From contig CAZWIF010000011.1 in NCBI GenBank assembly GCA_964634355.1, positions 1-23,943 of the forward strand: 23,943 nt of DNA. Direction: 5' to 3'. The stretch comes from CAKPSH01 sp964634355. GTDB taxonomy: Bacteria; Bacillota; Clostridia; TANB77; CAG-508. Both the position numbers and the translations under genes were made by a program. The notes below the pieces were generated by a model. The model did no database searches. It was not told where the DNA came from and worked only from the letters and a program-made list of their open reading frames with translations. Shown piece by piece: positions 8,040 through 17,600 of this stretch (positions are counted from its first letter, which is position 1; each line of letters opens with the position of its first letter).

Positions 8040-8639
8040 TTAGGTTGCTTCGCCTAAATATTGTATAACATCAACACTTATTGGTATATCTAATGTAGCA
8101 TTTTCTGATGTTCCAATGATAGCATCTTCTTCATTATACGTGCCATCATCCTCCCATTGTATTTCTATCAAAATTGTGTTAGTTTTTCCTTCTTCTATAT
8201 CTGCTAGTTTCATTATTCCAATATATTTATCATCTTCTGTTGTTAGCGTATTATTGTATTCTGTCTCAACTACATTTATAATTTTTATTCTGTCAGTTGT
8301 TAGATTAGATTTATCTAATGATATTGTATATTGTATGGAAGTTTGTGTATTACTTGGGTCAATAACAATCTTAAAACTTCCCGTAAGTCCGGGTGATATT
8401 TTACCTTCTCTAACAAAATCACTTTTCGTAACTTCTATTTGGTCTATGGTAAATGTTTTTGTTTGTCCATCTGAAATGTCAGTATCATTTACCACAATGT
8501 TCCATTTTCCGATAGTTGCAGATGTATTACCTGTTAACTCAGAATAAAATATCGCATATGTAGTTAAGATTTTATACATCGTAAATACTACCAATATTAA
8601 TGAAATTAGAATTAATAATCTTTTCGTATTTTTTTTCAT
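8040..8639 (-). CDS. TasA/camelysin-like secreted protein, paralogue of the 370-966 gene
   Basis: This 199-aa protein starts MKKNTKRLLI, has a hydrophobic segment at 8-25, TTYA at 26-29 and SATIGKWNIVVND at 40-52. This signal and mature start are nearly the same as in the plus-strand protein at 370-966. The mature domain has beta-strand patterns and the ISPGLTGSFKIVI motif (PG followed by a strand) typical of camelysin-type folds, and no Cys. It sits 8 nt after the inactive peptidase homologue and 39 nt before the active SipW-type peptidase. A GAGGA site overlaps the stop of the upstream gene. Surface-fibre subunit by family and context. Confidence 0.78.
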   Translation of the reverse strand: MKKNTKRLLILISLILVVFTMYKILTTYAIFYSELTGNTSATIGKWNIVVNDTDISDGQTKTFTIDQIEVTKSDFVREGKISPGLTGSFKIVIDPSNTQTSIQYTISLDKSNLTTDRIKIINVVETEYNNTLTTEDDKYIGIMKLADIEEGKTNTILIEIQWEDDGTYNEEDAIIGTSENATLDIPISVDVIQYLGEAT

Positions 8640-8647
8640 ATTCTAAA

Positions 8648-9187
8648 TCATTCCTCTGTTTCTTCGTTTGCGTCGTTCTCTTTATTTCCTGTGATTATTT
8701 CTGTTGCAATTGTTGCAATTTCATATAAAAAGGCAAGTAATGATGGTAAAACTACTAAAAATAAAAATCCCCATTTTGATTCTAAAACTTTTAGCACACT
8801 ACCAAGTTTCGGTATCACTGTTGCTGTTGCCTCTGCTCCTAATAGGTACTCGCTAGAAATTTTATAGTCTCCATCTAGTGTATATGTTGTTTCTGTTGAA
8901 GTTACTTCATCCTTAGCTTGAACCTCTGCTAATATGATTGTCATTTCACTATCATACGTGTTGTAAAAAAATGCATTTTGACCTAATTCTATATTATCTG
9001 TACTGTGAACTATTATTAAATCTCCTTTACTATATTCAGGATTTAACTCATCGTCTGTTAATATAATTAAAGAATAATCTCCAAACTCAGTTATTTTATA
9101 TTCATTAAAATTTAATAAACACATTGTTATAGCTATGGCTAATACAATGTATATTATTATCAAAATGTTACCAATGGTTCTCTTCAT
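8648..9187 (-). CDS. Catalytically inactive signal-peptidase-I homologue
   Basis: This 179-aa membrane protein is first in the operon. The fold markers of SipW-type peptidases are present: N-terminal TM (about 4-26), LNPEYSKGD, YTLDGD, and IPKLGSVLKVLESKWGF followed by a C-terminal TM. The active-site residues are gone. Where relatives have SESMKP it reads DDELNP, with Glu47 at the nucleophile position. Where they have THRV it reads LAEV, with Ala87 at the His position. It cannot work as a Ser/His peptidase. It may bind precursors, inhibit or chaperone the active enzyme, or have a structural role in export. Start chosen at ATG 9187, behind AAGGAAAGGA; an ATG 27 nt upstream lacks a ribosome site. 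Confidence 0.75.
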   Translation of the reverse strand: MKRTIGNILIIIYIVLAIAITMCLLNFNEYKITEFGDYSLIILTDDELNPEYSKGDLIIVHSTDNIELGQNAFFYNTYDSEMTIILAEVQAKDEVTSTETTYTLDGDYKISSEYLLGAEATATVIPKLGSVLKVLESKWGFLFLVVLPSLLAFLYEIATIATEIITGNKENDANEETEE

Positions 9188-9192
9188 TTTTA

Positions 9193-9203
9193 TTCCTTTC
9201 CTT
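9193..9203 (-). promoter_or_regulatory. RBS fixing the start at 9187
   Basis: AAGGAAAGGAA lies 5 nt before ATG 9187 and downstream of the alternative ATG at 9214, so translation should begin at 9187. Confidence 0.7.
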
Positions 9204-9275
9204 GCTAAAATCATTAATTTAGTTGAAATTTTGTGTTTTCATCTTTATTAATTTAGCATATTTTTTATACATTAC

Positions 9276-9304
9276 ACTATATCATACTAGGTTTTTTTTT
9301 TCAA
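9276..9304 (-). promoter_or_regulatory. Sigma-A-type promoter of the ten-gene secretion/AAA+ operon
   Basis: Read on the minus strand, TTGAAA (9304-9299) and TATAGT (9281-9276) are 17 nt apart, with an A-tract in the spacer. They lie about 90 nt upstream of the first start codon. No other convincing promoter is seen down to 980, consistent with one long transcript. Confidence 0.6.
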
Positions 9305-9322
9305 CTTTTTACGATATTTTTC

Positions 9323-9350
9323 TTGAAAAAAAAATTATTAATGATATAAT
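9323..9350 (+). promoter_or_regulatory. Divergent sigma-A-type promoter of the 330-aa gene
   Basis: TTGAAA (9323-9328) and a perfect TATAAT (9345-9350) are separated by 16 nt, 43 nt before ATG 9394. It stands almost back to back with the operon promoter at 9276-9304, only about 19 nt separating the two -35 boxes. Confidence 0.7.
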
Positions 9351-9393
9351 TATTTTGGATATTAACAAACGTTGAAATTTATGGAGGTTACTA

Positions 9394-10386
9394 ATGATTA
9401 CTTTAACTGCACGCAGTACTAAGCCTAGCATTATAAAAAGCATTAATAAAGAATTAAATACATTGTCGGAGTTATTAGAAAATCAACGAGATTTGAGCGA
9501 TCAAATCTTTATATTTTTAAAAAAATACTCTAGAACAATAGAATTACGTCCCGATTTAGACCGTGTAACTGAAATCTATGGGTTTATTAGTCAATCCTCA
9601 GACCAATTAGAGAAGATATATTTTAATATTAACTCTCTTAATCAATTAACTGATAACTTAAATACTATAAAATCTGAAATTGAAATTATTGATGAAAAAT
9701 CAGTATCAGCCATAAACAAATATAATGATAAATCAAATAAAATAATAGCAAGAGTTGAATCTAATACCTCCGAAGTTAAGAGATTTATTAAATCTACAAA
9801 TTCTTTGGACTTATCAGATATTACAGATGATTATATAACATCTCAAACCGCTCCTGAAACTGTTGAAGCTGTGCTTTCGGTTCAGGATAAAATAAATGCG
9901 GAATTAAATTCAAAAACCTTTATTGAAAACACTTTAATTATTTCTGAACAAACTGGAAAAATTATATTGCCTTATAAGATTTCTGTTTTAAAAAGAACAT
10001 TAATGGAAAATAGTGATAAATATTCATCTCTTCAAGATATTGTCGATAGACTATATACTAAATCAAATAGATACTATCATAATGCCATAGTTTCAAGATT
10101 TAGAGAAGCTTATAAACTGGTAGTTGAAAGAGAAAAAGGTTCTAGGCGTGCTGCTTTAGATTTAGCATTTGAAGTTGCCTTCAATTCTAGTCTACATCCG
10201 GCAATAATCACAGCATGCAAAAATCTAAATGAATTTGACATTTACCTTGCTTGTCTGGAATATGATGAATTAGATGATTTCAGATTTTTCTCAATAAAAT
10301 ATGAGATGTTACCTACTGTAACATCCAAATTTAAAAATTTATTTAATTTTAATAGAAACAAATCAACAAATCATACAATATTATAA
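9394..10386 (+). CDS. Uncharacterised helical/coiled-coil cytoplasmic protein
   Basis: I do not recognise this 330-aa protein. It has no signal peptide, no TM segment and few Cys. Residues about 14-140 are long amphipathic helices likely to form coiled coils (for example LTDNLNTIKSEIEIIDEKS). The C-terminal half (185-310) is a helical domain containing REKGSRRAALDLAFEVAF and NEFDIYLACLEYDELDDF. GGAGG lies 6 nt before the ATG and a strong promoter lies upstream, so it is a genuine, independently expressed gene. It is the only gene between the two minus-strand operons and ends at a shared bidirectional terminator. It could be a regulator or scaffold for the locus, but nothing in the sequence proves that. 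Confidence 0.8.
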   Translation: MITLTARSTKPSIIKSINKELNTLSELLENQRDLSDQIFIFLKKYSRTIELRPDLDRVTEIYGFISQSSDQLEKIYFNINSLNQLTDNLNTIKSEIEIIDEKSVSAINKYNDKSNKIIARVESNTSEVKRFIKSTNSLDLSDITDDYITSQTAPETVEAVLSVQDKINAELNSKTFIENTLIISEQTGKIILPYKISVLKRTLMENSDKYSSLQDIVDRLYTKSNRYYHNAIVSRFREAYKLVVEREKGSRRAALDLAFEVAFNSSLHPAIITACKNLNEFDIYLACLEYDELDDFRFFSIKYEMLPTVTSKFKNLFNFNRNKSTNHTIL

Positions 10387-10416
10387 AAGCACGGTAAACC
10401 GTGCTTTTATAATATT
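10377..10416. terminator. Bidirectional intrinsic terminator
   Basis: A perfect 18-bp stem (10377-10394 with 10399-10416) closes on a TAAA loop. A GCACGG/CCGTGC core is flanked by A- and T-runs on both sides. It lies between convergent genes, overlapping the stop of the 330-aa gene and 6 nt beyond the end of the second operon, so it can stop transcription from either side. Confidence 0.92.
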
Positions 10417-10421
10417 CAAAT

Positions 10422-11003
10422 TTATTTTACGTTATTGTTCAATTTCTTTTCTCTTATCTTATTCTGTTTTTCTCTATATTTTATATATCTATATCTCACA
10501 AACAAATATATAATAATCAAAACTGTTACTACTTTACTTTGGAATATTTTCAATATCCAGCCAAACTTTGGAATTATTAAAATTACTTTTCCTCCTATTT
10601 CTTCAAATGTTAATGTTTTAATATCATAATAATAGCTATTATCTCCTTTTGTTGTATATTCTTTGCCTTCTATTGTTTCGGTTATTTTAGTTATTCTACA
10701 TATTGTTGCATACCTACTTGATATATCTAGATTATATGCTATTATATCTTGCTCCTGAATTTTATCTTCTTTGCATTTCTTTATTATTACCACATCATTT
10801 ACGTTAATTGTATCTTCCATAGTAGTATTTTCCATTATAATAATTTTATATCCAAATATTCCCAATATACCTTCAGATTTTATTGCATGATAAATATTAT
10901 AAACAATATTATATACTGCTAATATTAATATTATAAAATATATTATTCTTTTTAATATATTACTTATTGTTTTCTTCAATATTTTTTGATTTTTTGTCTT
11001 CAA
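10422..11003 (-). CDS. Signal-peptidase-I homologue with Ser-to-Thr and His-to-Cys changes
   Basis: This membrane protein is about 193 aa. It follows the SipW layout: TM at about 20-37, FGYKIIIMENTTMED matching FGYKAYVISSESMKP of its neighbour, then TTKGDNS, IPKFGWILK and a C-terminal TM with a basic tail. At the nucleophile position Ser is replaced by Thr61. At the general-base position THRV reads ICRI, giving Cys102. Asp121 of GD is kept. It may be inactive or may use unusual residues. It overlaps the upstream peptidase gene. The only upstream ATG (11045) has no ribosome site and would overlap by 86 nt. I take TTG 11003, with GGAG 14 nt upstream, so the start is uncertain. Confidence 0.7.
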   Translation of the reverse strand: MKTKNQKILKKTISNILKRIIYFIILILAVYNIVYNIYHAIKSEGILGIFGYKIIIMENTTMEDTINVNDVVIIKKCKEDKIQEQDIIAYNLDISSRYATICRITKITETIEGKEYTTKGDNSYYYDIKTLTFEEIGGKVILIIPKFGWILKIFQSKVVTVLIIIYLFVRYRYIKYREKQNKIREKKLNNNVK

Positions 11004-11562
11004 TCTTCTTCTTCTCTCTCCTATTTTTCTTTTTTTTATCTGCATTTTTTGTATATAATATAAAGAATATCATTGCAAAAATCACTAAAATTATTATCAC
11101 TTGATTTGATAATTTTAACATTATCTCTCCTAGATATGGAATTTGTAAAATCTTTTTTCCAATAACTTGACTATATGCTACATCATTTGAATCTTCTATA
11201 TTGTTATTGTCTCCTTTTGTTGTATAATAAGTTTCTCCGTCTCTCTCTTTAACTCCAACAACTCTATGTGTAATGATTTCTCCATCTCGATTAAATGTAA
11301 TTATATCTCCTATGTTAATCTCATTTACTAAAATCTGTTTTATTATGACAATGTCTCCATCATTAATATTGGGTTTCATACTTTCTGAAGAAATGACATA
11401 TGCTTTATATCCGAATACTGCTGGAATTTCTGCATCATTTATCAGGGAAGCTAATATTAATATTACATTGTAAACTAATACTACCAAGATTAGATATACC
11501 ATTTTTCTTATTCTATTATTTCTTGTTCTTCTTTTTTCTATTGTTTCTGCATCGTATTTCAT
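10960..11562 (-). CDS. SipW-type signal peptidase I
   Basis: This 200-aa membrane protease has all the expected residues: SESM with Ser61, ITHRV with His99, and TTKGDNNNIED with Asp118 and Asp124. A TM helix lies at about 21-41 and a second at about 154-170. The last 30 residues are almost all Lys, Arg, Asn and Glu, a cytoplasmic tail. It is encoded directly after the giant solenoid protein (41 nt) and before the Thr/Cys variant, with an AAAGGA site near the ATG. Its likely substrates are surface proteins of this locus. The giant neighbour has a more ordinary signal peptide, so the pairing of enzyme and substrate is not certain. Confidence 0.9.
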   Translation of the reverse strand: MKYDAETIEKRRTRNNRIRKMVYLILVVLVYNVILILASLINDAEIPAVFGYKAYVISSESMKPNINDGDIVIIKQILVNEINIGDIITFNRDGEIITHRVVGVKERDGETYYTTKGDNNNIEDSNDVAYSQVIGKKILQIPYLGEIMLKLSNQVIIILVIFAMIFFILYTKNADKKKKNRREKKKIEDKKSKNIEENNK

Positions 11563-11580
11563 TGAATTCCTTTCTTATTC

Positions 11581-11606
11581 TAGACAAAGAGACGGGGTTT
11601 TGTCTA
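11581..11606 (-). other. Intercistronic hairpin between giant protein and peptidase genes
   Basis: An 8-bp perfect inverted repeat (TAGACAAA at 11581-11588 with TTTGTCTA at 11599-11606) encloses a 10-nt C/G-containing loop. It includes the stop codon of the 2,902-aa gene and ends 18 nt before the next start codon. No T-run follows, so it is more likely an attenuator or RNA-stability element than a terminator. Confidence 0.5.
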
Positions 11607-14600
11607 TTTAATTATTATATAATCATAAACCTCAGTGATATATGTATCTCCGTCATATAGAGCAAATGTTAATCTATATGTTCCGGATGTTAGATTTTCT
11701 TTTAGGTTAATTGTATATGATATTGTCTCTCCTTCTTTTGGTTCTGCACTTACTAAATATTCCTTATCTCCACTCGTTGTCGCCAATGAGTTTGTTACAT
11801 AATCTGCTAAATCAACTAGTTCATAGTTTAATGCATATACACTATCATAATTTCTTCTATATAATTTCACTCTGATGCTTGGTGTATCAAAAGCTGAAGA
11901 ATATTCTACACTTGCTGTAATTTCATTGTCTTCACCTTGAGAAATTCCTGTATCTTTATCCACAATCTTATCCACATCTTCAGTAGTTGCTTTTAATCCA
12001 TATGCAGAATTTATTACTCTTATCGTAATTTCTGCACTATCTGACGGCTCTAATCCATAATAAATACCATCTGAAGACCCAAATGATTCTACTTTAATTG
12101 TATATGTACCAGTTGCTAATGTTGTATTGTTTGAAGTATCCACTGTTAACCTTGCTAATATATTTGCAATTTTATCTGCAATTTTTATTCTGGTTGTTCC
12201 ATCAATTCTAGGATAATAACTAATGTCATCCAGTGTAAATGTTATTCCTAATAAGCTATCTAGACTTAGTAGATTTCCTTCATTATCATATATTGAAATT
12301 TTTATTCCCATTTTTTCATCGAAATAGTTTGTATCATATACTGTTTTTGAACTAATAATCTGTTGACTAAAATCTGTTGTTACATTTAATTGGAAACTAT
12401 CTCCTAAATATATTGTTTCTTGATCTGTTGATAATGATACTGCAATATCTGCGTCTTGGTTAGTATAAATACCATATGTTACTTTTGATCTAGCTGAGCC
12501 TAACACACTTATCATTATTTCTTGTCCTGTACTATCTCTCAATTCCATTAAAAGTGTATTATCAATTTGGTCTTCTTCTATTCCACTATTTTCAAAATTT
12601 ACATGAAAAATAAAATTTTCATATATTAAATTTTTATCATCATCTTTATATTGTTTAATAGCTTCGTCTTGATTATATAATAACCCTTCAGTTCCCATTG
12701 AAACAAAATCATCAAAGCTATATAAATATTTACCACTCTCTTCGTCTTCAGCTGTTACTACATATGTATAGTATTGGTTTGTTACCAGGTCAATCATGGT
12801 TATACTTGTGCCTTCTTTAAATACTCTAGCTCTACTCTCTGAATCTCTAGATGTTAAATATCTTTTATAAGTTGTATAATCCTCATAATACTGGCTATCA
12901 GAGAAATCACTTATATAAAGAGAATAATATGCAGACAAAGTACTAGTACTTGTTATATTAGTTGCTGTTGAAGTAAATAACTCAAATTCCTCTCCTGGTG
13001 TCATAGCAGCTTCATAGTAATCATCCTGATATAGTGCTGTATCCATTGTAATTATTATATCTATATATGATATTTTATACGATAAATCGCTTATTGGCGT
13101 TAAAACTTGAAATCTTATAGTTACAATACCAAGTTCTTGCTCTATTGTTATGTTTTCAGAGTGATATAAACAAAATAGTAATGATGGTGTATATGAAGTA
13201 TTATCTTTATTGTATGTAACACTTCCTGAATATCTTTTTGCTTCTTCACTTAGAATTGTAGTACTACTATTGGTTTGCCAATTTGCATTTCCATTTTTCA
13301 TTGTCAATCCAAATGTAGAGTTTGCTGTATCTTCATCTCCTGCAACTGCATCAATGCTACCTGCATCTATTAACGTTATTCCGTCATTCAAATCGGTGGA
13401 TACACTTAGTAATGACATTTTTGTATTTGCTGTTCCAAATCCTACAAGTGATAATTCATATGTTCCTAATGTGGCAAATTTTGAAGCTGTTAATGAAAAT
13501 TCGAATCTTGTAACATCTAAGTCTTCTCCAACTATCCATATATAGAATAAATCCTCTGGTGGAGTTACACCTACATAGCCTTTTTTTATAATTCCATCTT
13601 CATTATAATTTGTGTAAAAACCGTTTACTGTGATATCATGTTCTGGATCTTTCATATGCAATCCTTGAATATATGCATTTGATGAAAATGTACCTAAATT
13701 TATTATAGTTTCTCCATTGGCAAGTCCACTTTCATAAAATCCTGTTGTACCACTTGGATCATTTTTTCCTGTATATATCCCAAAATAAGTCATTCCATGT
13801 ACTTCTCCATATGTTGTGTTAGACTCATCTAAGGCTATGTTCATATTATTTCCTTCTAATAGATATATTCTATTTTCTACATTTACAGTAGTCTCTCCTG
13901 TGTCTTCATTTATCTCTGCTGTTGCATATACTTCTTCTCCATCTATATCTACTACACTCTCAAATTGTTTTAATAAGTTGGTTCCGCAATTTAAATATAA
14001 TGTAGACTCATTTTTTAATTTTAAATTATCTATATTACTTAATGAATAATATTCCCCATCATACTTATTAGTTTTATCTTTTGCTCCATCAAGTGCAATT
14101 GCAGAATTAATCAGAATTACTTCTGTCGCTCTTTGTATTGAAACATTGCTTTTTGGAGAATTTACTTCTCCATAGTTTTCTATATAAATATAACTCATAC
14201 CAATTGTACGTGAAGCATTTCCTGAACCAAATATACTTCCTAAAATCTTAAATGTATCATAATCTTGTGCGTTAATATTTATAGTAGTTCCACCTGATAC
14301 ACTTATATAATCATAGTCATAATCTTCTGAACCTGATTCATTGGCTTCACCACCACCGAAAACAGTTCCTGTAATTTCTATATCTCCTTTAGTTAATCCC
14401 TTTGTTTCGTCTCCGAGTGCTATTTCAGTTATACCTAAATTTTCTACAATTGCTTCATATCCAATATTTGTAACTGTAATACCATAAACTCTTGATGTAT
14501 TTGCTCCTCCATAAACATTTCCGCCAATAATTCCGCCTACTATATTTACCTTGCTCTCTGAACTTCCACTAGGTATATCTTCAGATCCAGCATTAGTTCC

Positions 14601-17600
14601 TGTTGTTGCTTGGTTTCCTCCTCCAAACACATGCTTTCCAACATTTGTTGCACCACACATATATAGATTTGTATTTCCTAAAACAGTGGCAGTTGATCCA
14701 TTTCCTCCGGCATATACACTTTTTCCTAAAATTGAATCAAGTATATATAAATAAGTACTTCCTTGAACAACTCCTTCATTTCCACCTCCATATACATTTT
14801 CTGATATGTTGGCATTTTCTATATCTAATATTACATCTCCTGTTACTGTTGCAATGTTTCCACCGCCATACACGTATCTTTTAATAGTTCCACTGATTTT
14901 TACATTTGCAGAAGCTGCTACTGCTTGGTTTCCTCCTCCATATACATCTGTAACAGTTCCCTCTTCAGTAATTACAACATCATTGTCTCCACTTGTTCCA
15001 TCTAAGTTATTTCCACCATATACAGCAGAAGAGGTTCCACCACTAACTAAAACATCAGTTGTTCCTACAGTTCCTCCGGCATTATTTCCACCATATACAT
15101 CTCCTATTGTTCCTCCTGTTATAGTTACATCAGTAGTAGTAACAGTACCACCTGCATTATTTCCGCCATATACTTCGTCAGCTGTTCCACTTTGTATATC
15201 TACATCTGTCAATTCTACATCACCACTAGCATTTGAACCACCAAAGACTTTCCCTACATTTGCTCCTTCTAGACTTATATATGGAGTTGTAACACTGGCC
15301 TCATTTCCTCCACCATATGCCTCTCCAATTTTATTTACTGACTGCATTAAATAAACTTTACTTGAAGTAGTTGTTGCTTTATTTCCTCCACCATATACTC
15401 TTTCTATTGAACCACTAGTTTGCATTACATAAATATATGTGTCAGTTGTTGCACCACCAGCATTATTTCCACCATATAAATCTCCAATTGTCCCGCCATA
15501 TATGTATATAGTACTCGTTGGTACATCTCCAGTAGTATCAGAACCACCAAAGACCTCTCCTACACTTCCACCGTAAAAATCTATATATGTTCCTTCTGTA
15601 ACACTTGCAGACTGTCCACCTGCAAACATTTTAGGTACTGTATTATCTGTTGCATTTACTGTTAAATATACTGTTCCTGTGTCAGCTTGTTTTCCTCCGC
15701 CATATACAGTTTGATTTATTGTCCCACCTGAAATTACTACTATACTTTCTGTAGTAGTTCCTCCGGCATTATTTCCACCATATATATAATCTGTTGTACC
15801 TGATACTGTAGTAACATTACTCTCAGTAACTGTTCCTGATGTATTTGAACCTCCAAAGATATTAGTTGCAGTTCCTCCTTGTAAATATACATTTGTTTTA
15901 GTAACATCTGCTGCTTCTCCTCCTCCAAATATATATTTAACAGTGCCACCATTTAAGTACACATATGATATTTCTACACTTGCTAATTTTCCTCCACCAT
16001 ATACTTCTCCTGATGTTCCTCCTGTTATAGTTACTGTAGCTGTTCCTGATACTGTGGCAAGATTTCCTCCACCATAAATATTTGCATTATGAGTTCCACT
16101 AATAATATTTACAGCAGTATCTCCTTCTGTTTTTGCATAACTTCCTCCTCCAAATACAACTGATGTATCTATAAGGTTTGCATCTATATTTACTTCTGTT
16201 GTTCCTGTTAGTGTAGCCATATCATCATATCCTGAAATTCCCATACCACCACCATATATTTCTCCAGTGATAGTAGGAGTTTCAGATATTGTAATTGTTG
16301 ACTTTCCTTCCATCTGAGCAAGTTTTGTTCTTCCTGTTACTACCTCTCCACATCCAGCTCCATATATATTTCCCGTGATTGTTCCTCCTGTAATATTAAT
16401 ATTAGAATCTCCATATAATGAGCCACCATCTGTGGCTGTTGTTGCAGCAGTAAGATATTCTGTATATCCATATCCTCCACCATAAATGTTTCCATTTATA
16501 GTTCCTCCAGATATATTAATATTTACAACTGTATCTATATCTTGTCCATAGCTTTTATATGTATCTGTTGAATTTTCACTATATCCTGTAACACCTCCGG
16601 CTCCAGCTCCATATATATTGCTATTTACAACCACTCCACCAGATATGTTTATATTAATTATTCCATAGAAATATATATCGCAAACTAAAGAGCTTGAACC
16701 AGAAAGTGCATCCATATTTCTTCCTAGACTTCCTCCATATAGTTCTTGAATAGTTCCTCCTTCTAGATTTAATGTTGTATATCCTATGAATGTATTTTCA
16801 GGATAGTTCCAATTGTTTCCCATATTGACTCTGTCACCAATGCTACCTCCAAGCAAACGACCTATTGACCCTGATGTTACATTTACAGTTATGTCGGCAC
16901 ACATATTTCCTGCTGTAGCTCCACCAACTAGCAGATTTATATCATATGTATAATCTCCTTTTGTGCTTTCTTCTATATCTACATATATTGTTGCAGTATA
17001 TATATCAGTTGTAAGATTTGAACCTGTAAAGTCATGTGATGTAGTTTGTCCTGCACCTGATGAAGTTCCACTACCTCCACCACCTAAAACTCTTCCATAA
17101 ACTCCACTTTTTATAGTTATACTTCCATTATTTCTTGGTAATGTTGAATAATTGTATTGAAGGTATCCTCCAAATACGTGGAATGCAGGTGCACTTCCTG
17201 TAATTAAGCCTTGATTGGTATTGGCTTCAGAATAATTGCTCATGGTAAGACCTTTTCCCATTACCAAATCATGTCCTTGTGCATATAAATAAGCTTGACT
17301 ATTATTACCATTAAAAATTAGATATTGGAAAGTTGTGTCTCCATTAATAAAATTATATGTCGATGAATTATAATACATATACAAATTACCACTATAATCT
17401 GTTCCTTTATATATTCCAGTTATGGTTGCTGCTTTTTGATAATTTGTATTTGTAGAATTCTTAGTATTATAGTATACATCTCGTGTTGTATAATCTCCCA
17501 TTAATACAATTATATTTTGACTCATATCTCCTGTTGAATATAGTTTTCCATATGCAGTAGGTAATGTTTTAACAGCTGTCTCAGGAGTGTATCCATCATT

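Noticed and set aside
8034..8058. TTTAGG/CCTAAA hairpin at the end of the 199-aa TasA-like gene
   Set aside because: It lies in the coding end, has a short stem and no following T-run on the transcribed strand. The next gene is in the same operon.
8116..8547. 143-codon plus-strand ORF
   Set aside because: It is antisense to the TasA-like gene at 8040-8639, which has a signal sequence, a ribosome site and a paralogue. The plus-strand frame has none of these.
14806..15354. 182-codon plus-strand ORF rich in FPPPYT repeats
   Set aside because: It is the antisense shadow of the YGGGN/YGGNN repeats of the giant gene. It has no ribosome site and no independent start signals.
14210..17110. Regularly spaced repeats that could suggest a CRISPR array
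   Set aside because: The units are imperfect, stay in one reading frame and translate to a beta-solenoid. There are no unique spacers between exact repeats.
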